From assembly GCF_947494555.1 (NCBI RefSeq), contig NZ_CANLVF010000002.1, positions 186,001-250,000 on the forward strand: a stretch of DNA of 64,000 bases, in the 5' to 3' direction. The stretch is from an uncultured Roseibium sp. GTDB lineage: Bacteria; Pseudomonadota; Alphaproteobacteria; Rhizobiales; Stappiaceae. This document shows positions 47,294-56,747 of the stretch, one piece after another; the first letter of the stretch is position 1; every line of letters begins with the position of its first letter. The notes under the pieces are model-generated. The model was not told where the DNA came from. It searched no databases and saw only the letters and a program-made list of their open reading frames with translations. The translations under genes and the position numbers were made by a program.

Positions 47294-47778
47294 TGCAATG
47301 CCTGTTTGAAAAAGGTGTGGCAGCAAAAGTCGTGCAAAAAAATATGATTTGAGGGTACGCCGATACTCGAGCGGAAAAGTGACGCAAATCACGCTTCCTT
47401 CATTTGCAACTCAAGGGTTTCTCTCGGTTGCGGCCCAATTCCCGCAAATGTCGCACGCGATCTTTAAGGACGTTCGACACCGATAGAGCCAAGCGTCCCG
47501 AGATAAAATACCCCAGTGCATACCTGGTTTCTGTCGAACGGCTCATTTCCCGCGCTAAGTTGGGCAAGCCGGATTCTCGAGCATCAAAAAGGATTTAAGT
47601 CTTCAAAAGTGTTGTCGCACGGATGCTCGTCTGCCAAACGACATTTGCGTTTCACGCCGGTGCTGTTTTCACCGTCCGCAAAAAGGCAGCAAGCCGCAGA
47701 CATAATGATGCTTCTCATGCTGCGCTGATTTTTCTACCCCATCTTAGATGATAGCAGCGCCAGTTAGAGGATACTCGG

Positions 47779-48579
47779 ATGGCAAAGTGGTTTTACTGGA
47801 ACGAGCTGAACACCGCCGACTTTGCAGATCTTGATCCCGAGCGTGTGATCGCGGTTCTGCCAACTGCATCCACGGAACAGCATGGACCGCATCTGCCGAT
47901 CGCGACAGATGTCGCCATCGCCACGGGGATGCTGGACGAGACGCGCCGGCAATTGCCTGATGACCTGGATGTTCTCGTGTTGCCCGTTCAGGAAATCGGC
48001 AAGGCGAACGAACACAAATACGGTCCCGGCACATTGTCCCTCGGCGCGGAGTTGCTGATCCCCTCCTGGACGGCCATCGGCCAGAAAGTCTGCGAGGCTG
48101 GCGTCCGCAAACTTGTGATCGTCAATTCGCACGGTGGCAACACGGATATTATCAGCATCGTCTCACGTGAACTGCGCGTGCGGTATGACATGGCCGTCCT
48201 CGTCACACACTGGAGCAGGTTCGGGCATCCCGAAGGCATGATATCGGATCACGAAGCCAAGTTCGGGATCCATGGCGGCGACGTCGAAACATCACTCATG
48301 CTGCACTTCCGTCCCGATCTTGTGCGGATGGAGAAAGCCGAGAACTTCAGATCCAAGGCAGAGGACATGCGCGCGGCTTCAAAATACATTCAGCCCACAC
48401 CGCCGCATGCGCTTGCCTGGATTGCGCACGACCTGAACCCGGCAGGTGTTGTCGGCGACGCTTCAAATGGAACTGCCGAAAAAGGCGCGAAGATCTGCAC
48501 ACATCAGGTAGGCGGTTTCATTGAGATGCTGCGTGATTTCACCGTCTATCCGCTCTCAAATCTTTACCGGCCGGAATGA
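47779..48579 (+). CDS. Creatininase-family amidohydrolase
   Basis: VIAVLPTASTEQHGPHLPIATDVAIATGMLDE; VIVNSHGGNTDIISIVSRELRVRYDMAVLV; HGGDVETSLMLH. Confidence 0.93.
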   Translation: MAKWFYWNELNTADFADLDPERVIAVLPTASTEQHGPHLPIATDVAIATGMLDETRRQLPDDLDVLVLPVQEIGKANEHKYGPGTLSLGAELLIPSWTAIGQKVCEAGVRKLVIVNSHGGNTDIISIVSRELRVRYDMAVLVTHWSRFGHPEGMISDHEAKFGIHGGDVETSLMLHFRPDLVRMEKAENFRSKAEDMRAASKYIQPTPPHALAWIAHDLNPAGVVGDASNGTAEKGAKICTHQVGGFIEMLRDFTVYPLSNLYRPE

Positions 48580-48583
48580 CCTT

Positions 48584-49531
48584 TCATCGTTCTGCGGGCA
48601 GACTGCCGTCGTTCTTGAGGTCCGAAACCAAAGAAACCAGTTCACCCAACAGAAATTCGACGAAAAGGTTCGTGGCAGCATCCATGGACGCCCTTGCCCT
48701 TGTGAACAATTTCATGGGTTGATGATGGGTTTTCATGGCTGCGAGCGGGCGGAAAACCAGCTCGCCGCGCCGGCACTCCTCAACCACATCAAGAGGATTG
48801 AGCAGGCTTATGCCAATCCCGCGCCGCACCAGTTGACGCACCGTCTCGGACGAATTGGTCTCCAGCACCGGCTCGACAGGTACCGGAATGGAAGACAGCA
48901 CAAGGTTGATGACGTCCCTGAGGCTCGTGCCTGACTGCGCAAGAACCATGCGTTCTTGAACAAGATCCGTGAGCTCGATGGGTCCGGTTTCCTGCGCAAG
49001 CTTATGCCCAGGCGGGACGACGGCACCTATTGGAATGTCGAATGTAGCCAGCGTACGGATACCGGGCATGGCGGCTATGTTGAAGCCAAGGCCGATATCA
49101 ACATCGCCTGTCAGAACGGGATTGACTGTGGTCGTGCCGCCGTCGCTGCGCAGTTTGATATGAACGCGCGGGTTCTTTTCGATGAACTTTCCAATGATTT
49201 CCGGAAGCGGACCAGAGGCAAGTCCGACCGTCGTTACCAGCGAGACCTGTCCAGCCTGAGGTACTTTAAGGGCTCTAATGCGGGTTTCCAGTTTCCCAAA
49301 ATCCTTCAGGACTTCGCGAATGTGTTCTATGCAGAGTTCACCAGCAGCTGTCAGGCGCAGGCCACGTGGCAATCGCTCGAACAGGGGCACACCGAATTCT
49401 TCTTCCAGCGCAAGGATTTGACGGTTTATCGCGGAAGAAGACACATTCAGCCGGTCCGCAGCTTTGCGGATGGATCCGGAACGCGCGATCTCATCAAGAT
49501 ACTGAAGCTTTCTAGAATGAAGCTGCGCCAA
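48584..49531 (-). CDS. LysR-family transcriptional regulator
   Basis: LQYLDEIARSGSIRKAADRLNVSSSAINRQILALEEEFGVPLFERLPRGLRLTAAGE. Confidence 0.93.
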   Translation of the reverse strand: MAQLHSRKLQYLDEIARSGSIRKAADRLNVSSSAINRQILALEEEFGVPLFERLPRGLRLTAAGELCIEHIREVLKDFGKLETRIRALKVPQAGQVSLVTTVGLASGPLPEIIGKFIEKNPRVHIKLRSDGGTTTVNPVLTGDVDIGLGFNIAAMPGIRTLATFDIPIGAVVPPGHKLAQETGPIELTDLVQERMVLAQSGTSLRDVINLVLSSIPVPVEPVLETNSSETVRQLVRRGIGISLLNPLDVVEECRRGELVFRPLAAMKTHHQPMKLFTRARASMDAATNLFVEFLLGELVSLVSDLKNDGSLPAER

Positions 49532-49546
49532 ACGTTGCCTCCTTTA

Positions 49547-49604
49547 TGTGCATGAGGCACAAATAAACATCAGAAATTCCAGCGATGACTATTAGGCATC
49601 GCTG
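49547..49604. promoter_or_regulatory. Two inverted repeats in the divergent LysR / ABC-operon intergenic region
   Basis: TGTGC-ATGAG-GCACA (49547-49561) and CAGCGATG-ACTATTAGG-CATCGCTG (49580-49604). Confidence 0.45.
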
Positions 49605-49702
49605 CATGCGAATTTTGATGCTTTTCAACGCGCACTTCAAGCGCTCAAATATTTTCGAAAATCTGCGTTTTCTCGGCAACGCACGCCAATGGAGGGTATG
49701 AT

Positions 49703-50713
49703 ATGACCGTTTTTTCGTCTGCAAAGACACTACTTGCGACTGTTCTGTTCACCGGAATCGCAGCTCCTCATGCGATTGCGCTCGATGAGGTGACGTATGG
49801 AACGAACTGGTTGGCGCAGGCAGAACACGGCGGCTTCTACCAGGCCGTGGCCGATGGCACATATGAGAAATATGGTCTGAAAGTCACGATTGCTCCGGGC
49901 GGGCCGCAATCTGCCAATGATGCCCTGCTGATTTCAGGCAAGATTGATTTCTACATGGGCGGAACACTGAAGGGGTTCGACTATGTGAAGGAAGGCATTC
50001 CCTTCATCAATGTCGCGAGCATGTTTCAGAAGGACCCGCAGATCCTGACAGCACATCCGGATCAGGGGATTGAGAAGTTTACTGACCTGACAAAACTTGA
50101 AACCATCTACATGGGCAAAGATGGCTACATCACTTACTTCGAGTGGATGAAGAAGAATTTCGACGGCTTTTCCGACGCGCAGTTCAAGCCCTACACTTTC
50201 AATCCCGCCCCATTCATCGTGGACCCAAAGTCGGGGCAGCAGGGTTATCTGACCTCTGAGCCCTACGAGATCGAGAAACAGGCGGGATGGGCTCCGAAGG
50301 TGTTCCTGCTGGCCGATGAAGGCTGGACGCCTTACTCAACCATGATCACGACATCCAAATCGCTTGTAGATGAAAATCCGGATCTCGTTCAGCGCTTCGT
50401 CGATGCGTCGATCGAAGGCTGGTACAACTATCTTTATGGCGACAATGCTGCCGCGAATGAGTTGATCAAAAAAGACAACCCCGAGATGACCGACGGGCAG
50501 TTGGCCTATTCCCTCGCCAAGATGAAGGAATACGGCATCGTGGATTCAGGCGACACCCTTGAGAAGGGTATCGGTTGCATGACCGACGATCACTTCAAGG
50601 CGTTCTTTGATACGCTGGCATCCATTGACGTCGTGGATGCCTCTCTTGACTACAAACAGTCTTATACCGTTGACTTTGTCTGCAAAGGCGTCGGTCTCGA
50701 CCTGAAGAAGTAG
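49703..50713 (+). CDS. NMT1/THI5-like ABC transporter substrate-binding protein
   Basis: Signal peptide; LDEVTYGTNWLAQAEHGGFYQAVADGTYEKYGLKVTIAPGGPQSANDALLISGKIDFYMGG. Confidence 0.9.
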   Translation: MTVFSSAKTLLATVLFTGIAAPHAIALDEVTYGTNWLAQAEHGGFYQAVADGTYEKYGLKVTIAPGGPQSANDALLISGKIDFYMGGTLKGFDYVKEGIPFINVASMFQKDPQILTAHPDQGIEKFTDLTKLETIYMGKDGYITYFEWMKKNFDGFSDAQFKPYTFNPAPFIVDPKSGQQGYLTSEPYEIEKQAGWAPKVFLLADEGWTPYSTMITTSKSLVDENPDLVQRFVDASIEGWYNYLYGDNAAANELIKKDNPEMTDGQLAYSLAKMKEYGIVDSGDTLEKGIGCMTDDHFKAFFDTLASIDVVDASLDYKQSYTVDFVCKGVGLDLKK

Positions 50714-50733
50714 AAACAAGCAATTTCTGTCTG

Positions 50734-50760
50734 CCACCTCGCTCAAAAAGCGCGAGGTGG
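50734..50760 (+). terminator. Hairpin between SBP and ATPase genes (partial terminator / attenuator)
   Basis: CCACCTCGC-TCAAAAAGC-GCGAGGTGG, 9-bp perfect stem, no U tract. Confidence 0.6.
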
Positions 50761-50821
50761 GAGCCTCCAATTTTCCGAGTTCAAAATGGTCATAGCCGAA
50801 GAAGGCAGCCAAGAAAAAAAC

Positions 50822-51625
50822 ATGCTTTCAGCGCGCGAACCAAGCACATCGCGCCCTCTTGTCGAAATGAAACATGTTTCGAAGGTTTTTTCCAACGGCA
50901 CGGTCGCGCTGTCGGACATGTCGATGAGTGTCCGGCCCGGTGAGTTCATCAGCCTGCTGGGCCCGTCGGGTTGCGGAAAATCGACCGCGCTCAGAATCAT
51001 CGCGGGACTGGGCGGAATTTCACAGGGCGAGCTCGACTGGCCGAGCCTCAGGATCAACGCGCGCGGACTACCGGATGGAGCTATCAGCTTTGTATTCCAG
51101 GAACCGACGCTCATGCCCTGGCAAACGGTGTTCGGCAATGTCTATCTTCCACTTAGGCTGAAGGGTATTTCCAAGAAAGCCGCTCGCGAGCGGATCACGG
51201 CGGCGCTTGAGAGCGTCGGTCTTGAGGAGTTCGATCAAGCGTATCCACGCGAATTGTCGGGTGGAATGAAAATGCGCGTCTCGATTGCGCGCGCCCTTGT
51301 GACAGAGCCGAAGCTTCTGCTCATGGACGAGCCTTTCGCAGCCCTTGACGAGATTACACGCCAAAAACTCAACGACGACGTCCTGAAGCTCTGGAAATCA
51401 ACCGGCATCACGGTGGTATTCGTCACGCATTCCGTTTTTGAATCGGCCTATCTTGCAAACCGGATCGTCGTGATGAAAGCCCGCCCTGGACGCGTTCATG
51501 CAGACTTTCCACTTCACACCAGCCTGGATCGCGATGCCGGTTATCGGACCTCTGAAGAGTACCGCCTGGCTTGCTCGGAAGTATCCGCCAAACTCTCCGA
51601 AGCGATGGGAGGGGGCGAGCATTGA
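50822..51625 (+). CDS. ABC transporter ATP-binding protein (nitrate/sulfonate/pyrimidine type)
   Basis: GPSGCGKSTALRIIAGL; LSGGMKMRVSIARALVTEPKLLLMDEPFAALDEITR. Confidence 0.92.
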   Translation: MLSAREPSTSRPLVEMKHVSKVFSNGTVALSDMSMSVRPGEFISLLGPSGCGKSTALRIIAGLGGISQGELDWPSLRINARGLPDGAISFVFQEPTLMPWQTVFGNVYLPLRLKGISKKAARERITAALESVGLEEFDQAYPRELSGGMKMRVSIARALVTEPKLLLMDEPFAALDEITRQKLNDDVLKLWKSTGITVVFVTHSVFESAYLANRIVVMKARPGRVHADFPLHTSLDRDAGYRTSEEYRLACSEVSAKLSEAMGGGEH

Positions 51626-51627
51626 CA

Positions 51628-52545
51628 ATGACGAGCATCAAGGAGGATGAGGTTCATACAGACGGAGGCCTCGACTCCGACCCCGCCAAAAAAGAAGAGC
51701 CAAGAGAGTTCGCTTCAGGTCCGACACTGCCGACTAAGGAAAGTGCCGCTGCCGCCAAGCGGCGGGACCGGTTTTTCACGATCGTTATCCCGCTCTGTGT
51801 GATCGCCTGTCTGATCGTCGTGTGGCACGTGATGGTCAAGGTCAACGAAGTGCCGCACTACATTCTGCCCGGGCCTTCGCTGGTCGTGAATTCCCTTGTT
51901 TCCGACTGGCACATCCTGTTTCCCGCTCTTTTGGTCACGGCAAAGATCACGCTGATGTCTCTGGCTCTCGCCCTGCTTGGCGGTGGCGGAATGGCGATCC
52001 TGCTGGTCCAATCCCGCTGGATAGAAACAGCCCTTTATCCGATCATGGTGATCCTTCAGGTCACGCCGATCATTGCGATAGCGCCGCTCATTCTGATTTA
52101 CGCTCCAACGACGCAAACAGCTTTGCTGATCTGCGCCTTCGTCGTCGCCTTTTTCCCGATCCTTTCAAACATGGTCCAGGGGCTTAAGAGCGTCGATCAC
52201 AACCTGCTCAACCTGTTTGAACTTTATGGGGCATCGCGGTGGCAAACGCTTGTCTATCTCAAGCTGCCGTCCTGTCTGCCCTATTTCATGACGGGACTGA
52301 GGATCGGAGGCGGCCTTGCGCTCATCGCGGCGGTCGTTGCCGAGTTTGCGGCAGGGTCGGCAGGTGCGGGTTCAGGGCTCGCTTTCAGGCTGTTGGAGTC
52401 TCAGTTCCGGCTTAACATTTCCAGACTGTTCGCAGCGCTCTTCCTACTAGCCAGCCTTGGCGTTCTCATTTTTGCGATTACGTCCTTTATCTCCTGGTGG
52501 ACGCTGCACCGCTGGCACGAGAGCAGCGTGAAACGGGAAAACTGA
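51628..52545 (+). CDS. ABC transporter permease (nitrate/sulfonate/pyrimidine type)
   Basis: ALLVTAKITLMSLALALLGGGGMAILLVQSRWIETALYPIMVILQVTPIIAIAPLILIY; ELYGASRWQTLVYLKLPSCLPYFMTGLRI. Confidence 0.92.
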   Translation: MTSIKEDEVHTDGGLDSDPAKKEEPREFASGPTLPTKESAAAAKRRDRFFTIVIPLCVIACLIVVWHVMVKVNEVPHYILPGPSLVVNSLVSDWHILFPALLVTAKITLMSLALALLGGGGMAILLVQSRWIETALYPIMVILQVTPIIAIAPLILIYAPTTQTALLICAFVVAFFPILSNMVQGLKSVDHNLLNLFELYGASRWQTLVYLKLPSCLPYFMTGLRIGGGLALIAAVVAEFAAGSAGAGSGLAFRLLESQFRLNISRLFAALFLLASLGVLIFAITSFISWWTLHRWHESSVKREN

Positions 52546-52547
52546 TT

Positions 52548-53849
52548 GTGCTTAAATTTCCCAGTACCAGACGATTTTCTTTGCGCTCGGCGACCGTACC
52601 GATCGCGGTTACTGCTGGATTTGAGACGCCTTCGAAGGAAGGCCTCGGGTCTGCGGATCTCATCATTGCAGATGGCAGGATAGAAGCGGTGCTTCCCTCC
52701 GGGTCGGCACCTGACGATATCGAAGGAACCGACCTTCGGGATCGCATGGTGTGGCCGTGTTTCACCGACATGCACACGCATATCGACAAGGGACACATCT
52801 GGGACCGCGAACCCAACCCGACCGGTGACTTCGACGGCGCGCTGCAGGCCGTGCGGGCTGACAGGGAAGCCAACTGGCACGCGGATGATGTCGCTACGCG
52901 CATGGATTTCTCCCTGCGCTGCGCGTATGCCCACGGAACCAATCTCCTCCGCACTCATATCGATAGCCTGGCACCGCAACACAGGATTTCGTTTGAAGTC
53001 TTTTCCGACATGCGCGCGCGCTGGAAAGATCGCATCAGCCTGCAGGCCGTTGCCCTCTTTCCGATCGATGCCATTGATGACGAAGCCTATTTCGACGATC
53101 TGGTCGAAGTGGTTGCCGCCAGTGGCGGTTTGCTCGGCGGTGTAACGCACATCCTGCCGGATCTCGACCGCAGGCTTGACCGTCTCTTCCAGACTGCATC
53201 GGACAGAGGGCTCGATGTCGATCTCCATGTCGACGAGACCCAGGATGTCAACATCCTGACACTGGCTTCCATTGCCGAAGCCAAGATGCGCAACAGCTTC
53301 GAAGGTGCCGTTACTGTTGGACACTGTTGTTCGCTCGCGCGGCAAAGCGAAGACCGGGCGAATGCAACTATTGAAAAAGTGGCCGAAGCCGGGATTTCCA
53401 TCGTCTCACTGCCAATGTGCAACATGTACCTTCAGGACCGGCATCCGGGCAGAACACCAAGGTCGCGCGGCGTTACACTCTTTCACGAACTCAAGGCCGC
53501 AGGCGTTCCCATCGCCGTTGCCTCGGACAACACCCGCGATCCGTTCTATGCCTATGGCGACCTGGATATGGTCGAAGTCTTTCGCGAGGCGGTCAGGATT
53601 GCGCATCTCGATCATCCGCTGGACGACACGGCAACAATCATCACCAGCCTTCCGGCGGACATTCTTCAGGCTCCTGAATTCGGCCGCATTCAAAAGGGTT
53701 CCACTGCCGATCTGGTTGTCTTCAATGCTCGAAACTGGAGCGAATTTCTTTCTCGTCCGCAGGCGGACCGCATCATTTTGCGGAATGGCATGGGCATCGA
53801 CCGCTGCCTGCCGGACTATCGTGAACTTGACCCACTGATGAAAGGCTGA
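52548..53849 (+). CDS. Cytosine-deaminase-like (CodA-type) amidohydrolase
   Basis: RMVWPCFTDMHTHIDKGHIWDR; LDVDLHVDETQD; VTVGHCCSLA; GVPIAVASDNTRDPFYAYGDLDMVEVFR; GTG start assumed. Confidence 0.87.
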   Translation: MLKFPSTRRFSLRSATVPIAVTAGFETPSKEGLGSADLIIADGRIEAVLPSGSAPDDIEGTDLRDRMVWPCFTDMHTHIDKGHIWDREPNPTGDFDGALQAVRADREANWHADDVATRMDFSLRCAYAHGTNLLRTHIDSLAPQHRISFEVFSDMRARWKDRISLQAVALFPIDAIDDEAYFDDLVEVVAASGGLLGGVTHILPDLDRRLDRLFQTASDRGLDVDLHVDETQDVNILTLASIAEAKMRNSFEGAVTVGHCCSLARQSEDRANATIEKVAEAGISIVSLPMCNMYLQDRHPGRTPRSRGVTLFHELKAAGVPIAVASDNTRDPFYAYGDLDMVEVFREAVRIAHLDHPLDDTATIITSLPADILQAPEFGRIQKGSTADLVVFNARNWSEFLSRPQADRIILRNGMGIDRCLPDYRELDPLMKG

Positions 53850-53851
53850 CA

Positions 53852-55258
53852 ATGGCCGATTACGAACAGATCAAGAGCGAACTTGATGGCGTGGCAGTGG
53901 AAGACAATCCGAAGCTCGTACAAGCCAAAAGCCGGGACTTTTACTGGTACTCGCCCGTGTTGAAGAGACAGCTCGACAATGTCACCGGCGATCTCCTTGT
54001 ATCACCGAAGAACGAGGATGAGGTGATCAGGGTCCTGAAGACAGCATTCAGCCATGGTGTGCCAGTCACACCGCGCGGAACGGGCACCGGCAACTATGGT
54101 CAGGCCATGCCGCTCTCAGGGGGCATTGTCCTCGACATGTCCAAAATGGATGAGGTGAAGGAAATTGCACCGGGCCGCGTGGTGTGCGGACCGGGTGTCG
54201 TCATGGCAAAGCTCGACAAGCTGACCAAAGAGCATTCCGGCCAGGAACTGCGGTTTCACCCATCAACCGCACAGACGGCAACCATTGGCGGGTTCATTGC
54301 CGGCGGTTCGGGCGGCGTCGGCTCCGTGCACTGGGGCGGTCTGCGAGACCTCGGCAATATTCTGCGTCTACGTATCGTAACGATGGAAGCCGAACCACGT
54401 GTAATCGAACTTTCGACCTGGGACTTGCAGAAGGTCAGCCACGCCTACGGCACAAACGGCATCATTACGGAGGTCGAAATGCCCCTGACGACCGCCTATG
54501 GCTGGGTGGATGTCATAGTCGGCCACGAGACCTTCATGGATGCGGTCGTCTTTTCAGACAAGCTCGCGCGCAGCAACGGCCTTCTCCTGAAAGAAGTGGC
54601 ACCTATCGCAGCGCCGATCCCTTTTGATTTTTTCACCCGCCACAAACCGTGGCTGAAGGAAGGTGAAGCCGTTACGGTGCTGATGGTGGCGCCGCAATCA
54701 ATGTCTGCAGTCCTCGCTCTCGCCGAGCGTATGAAAGGCACAATCCGGTTTCGATCCGACGCAGTCGAAAGCATGAAGGGCATTCCGCATGTCTATGAGC
54801 TGGCCTGGAACCACACGACCCTTCGAGCGCTGAAGTTCGACAACTCTTTCACCTATCTGCAGACGCAATATCCCGGTCCGAACCATGTGGAACTCGTCCG
54901 GAAAACCACCAAGATGTTCCCTGGCGAAATCTTCGGACATCTTGAGTTCCTGCGTTTCGACGGTCAGGTCCAGTGCTCGGGACTGCCCTTGATCCGCTTT
55001 ACGACTGAGGAGCGGCTGGATGAGATCATCCGGCTCCACGAGGAAAATGGCTGTCCGGTTTTCAATCCACACCGGTACACGCTGGAAGAAGGCGGCATGA
55101 AGCGCACCGACCAGGTTCAGCTCGATTTCAAAAAGGAAACCGATCCGAAAGGGCTGCTCAATCCTGGCAAGATGATTGCCTGGGATAACCCGGATTTCGA
55201 CTTCAATTCGGGCGGCAACTACCTCTTCCCGGGCCTCCAGACCTTTGCCGAGGCATGA
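53852..55258 (+). CDS. FAD-linked oxidase (FAD-binding PCMH-type)
   Basis: VTPRGTGTGNYGQAMPLSGGIVLDMSKMDEVKEIAPGRVVCGPGVVMAKLD … TIGGFIAGGSGGVGSVHWGGLRDLGNIL. Confidence 0.9.
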   Translation: MADYEQIKSELDGVAVEDNPKLVQAKSRDFYWYSPVLKRQLDNVTGDLLVSPKNEDEVIRVLKTAFSHGVPVTPRGTGTGNYGQAMPLSGGIVLDMSKMDEVKEIAPGRVVCGPGVVMAKLDKLTKEHSGQELRFHPSTAQTATIGGFIAGGSGGVGSVHWGGLRDLGNILRLRIVTMEAEPRVIELSTWDLQKVSHAYGTNGIITEVEMPLTTAYGWVDVIVGHETFMDAVVFSDKLARSNGLLLKEVAPIAAPIPFDFFTRHKPWLKEGEAVTVLMVAPQSMSAVLALAERMKGTIRFRSDAVESMKGIPHVYELAWNHTTLRALKFDNSFTYLQTQYPGPNHVELVRKTTKMFPGEIFGHLEFLRFDGQVQCSGLPLIRFTTEERLDEIIRLHEENGCPVFNPHRYTLEEGGMKRTDQVQLDFKKETDPKGLLNPGKMIAWDNPDFDFNSGGNYLFPGLQTFAEA

Positions 55259-55262
55259 GGGC

Positions 55263-55844
55263 ATGCGCGTCTTAGTACTTCATTCTCACCCGCAAGAGGC
55301 AAGCTTCGGTCGGGCGCTGTTCCACAAGACCTGCGAAAGTCTTGAAAAAGCCGGTCATCAGGTGGATCCCTGCAATCTCTACGAGGAAGGTTTCGACCCT
55401 GTGTTGTCCGCCCGTGACAGGGACATCTATCACACGGTTCCGGACAACAGAGAACTGGTCGACGGCTATTGCGAACGGCTTCTTGCTTGCGAAGCGCTGG
55501 TTATCTGTACCCCCGTCTGGAACTTCGGCTTTCCGGCGATCTTGAAGGGGTATTTCGACCGTGTCTGGTTGCCGGGCGTGTCCTTCGATCTGGAAAACGG
55601 CAAACTGACGCCCACCCTGCGGCATATTCAAAAGCTTGGCGCGGTCATGACATATGGCGGCAGCAGATGGCGTGCCTTGCTGGTTGGCGATCCCCCACGC
55701 AAGATCGTCAAAAGGGTCATCCGTGCGCAAATCAAACTGGGTGCACCAGTGAATTATCTGGCCCATTACGACATGAACAATTGTACGCCGGAAACAACAT
55801 CCGCCTTCCTTCAGAAAGTGGGCGCGGAAATGGAAAAGTTTTAG
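55263..55844 (+). CDS. Flavodoxin-like NAD(P)H dehydrogenase / quinone reductase family
   Basis: MRVLVLHSHPQEASFGRALFHKTCESLEKAGHQVDPCNLYEEGFDPVLS…CEALVICTPVWNFGFPAILKGYFDRVWLPGVSF. Confidence 0.88.
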   Translation: MRVLVLHSHPQEASFGRALFHKTCESLEKAGHQVDPCNLYEEGFDPVLSARDRDIYHTVPDNRELVDGYCERLLACEALVICTPVWNFGFPAILKGYFDRVWLPGVSFDLENGKLTPTLRHIQKLGAVMTYGGSRWRALLVGDPPRKIVKRVIRAQIKLGAPVNYLAHYDMNNCTPETTSAFLQKVGAEMEKF

Positions 55845-55892
55845 GCCCGGCGCTGGTGAAGGTTGTTTCTGTGTTGGGATGGTCTGGACATT

Positions 55893-56297
55893 TCAAAAAA
55901 CCTTGGCTGCCGTCACCTCTACCTCAACCAGAAACTCTTCGCGTGTAAAACCACTGACGATGAGCAGCGTGGAGACCGGTTTGATGGCACCGGTGTAGCG
56001 ATCCCTGACGGCCATATAGGCCGGAAAATCTTCTCGTCTGGTCACAAATCCCGAGATACGGATCACGTCTTCAAAGCTCATGCCAGCTTCCGTCAAGATC
56101 GCGTCGACAGCCTGAAAACAGACTTCGGCCTGACCCGCCACATCCGGTGGTATCGTCTCGTCTGGTCGTATGCCGAGTTGCCCCGAGGTGACCAGCAGAC
56201 TTGCCCCTGGAGGGACAAAGAGGCCGTGATTGTAGTTCCCGAAAGGAGCGCGCACGGAAGCTGGATTGAAGGTCTTCTTGTCCGATGAACCGGCCAT
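55893..56297 (-). CDS. RidA (YjgF/YER057c/UK114) family protein
   Basis: LVTSGQLGIRPDETIPPDVAGQAEVCFQAVDAILTEAGMSFEDVIRISGFVTRREDFPAYMAVRDRYTG. Confidence 0.9.
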   Translation of the reverse strand: MAGSSDKKTFNPASVRAPFGNYNHGLFVPPGASLLVTSGQLGIRPDETIPPDVAGQAEVCFQAVDAILTEAGMSFEDVIRISGFVTRREDFPAYMAVRDRYTGAIKPVSTLLIVSGFTREEFLVEVEVTAAKVF

Positions 56298-56360
56298 GAT
56301 TTCTGGAACTCTTAACTTGGGGCTATGGTCAAGCGGTTGTCGGCAAGGCGCTGACGCGGC

Positions 56361-56747
56361 TCATATTTCCTTGGAGATGATACTGACATGTGCGGCAACC
56401 ACTTGCCAGCCTGCTTCCGATTTGACCCAGGTCTGCATTTGCCGCCCTGTCTTGCCTGGAGCGGTGTCTCGAAAGAACAGCGTCGAAGCCGTCGCAAAGG
56501 ACGTGCCGTATGTTGTGATAACGGTGCGCTCGAGTGACCTTTGAAGATCCGCACCGTCTCTTGATGACCTGAAGGCGGCAATTTCCTTGTAGCCGTAGAG
56601 GTTTTCCCCCCCGCCATAGCGAATAGTTGTCGGAGCATCCAAAAACAATCGGTCCAGTGTCTCGACGTCATTGGTAACAAGTGCGGTCTCATACTCTTGA
56701 AAAACCGCTTCAACTTCGGCTTTTACCGATGCAATGTTGATTTCCAT
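56361..56747 (-). CDS. AtzH/HpxZ-like (DUF3225) protein
   Basis: VEAVFQEYETALVTNDVETLDRLFLDAPTTIRYGGGENLYGYKEIAAFRSSR; next to AtzE/AtzG-like genes. Confidence 0.85.
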   Translation of the reverse strand: MEINIASVKAEVEAVFQEYETALVTNDVETLDRLFLDAPTTIRYGGGENLYGYKEIAAFRSSRDGADLQRSLERTVITTYGTSFATASTLFFRDTAPGKTGRQMQTWVKSEAGWQVVAAHVSIISKEI

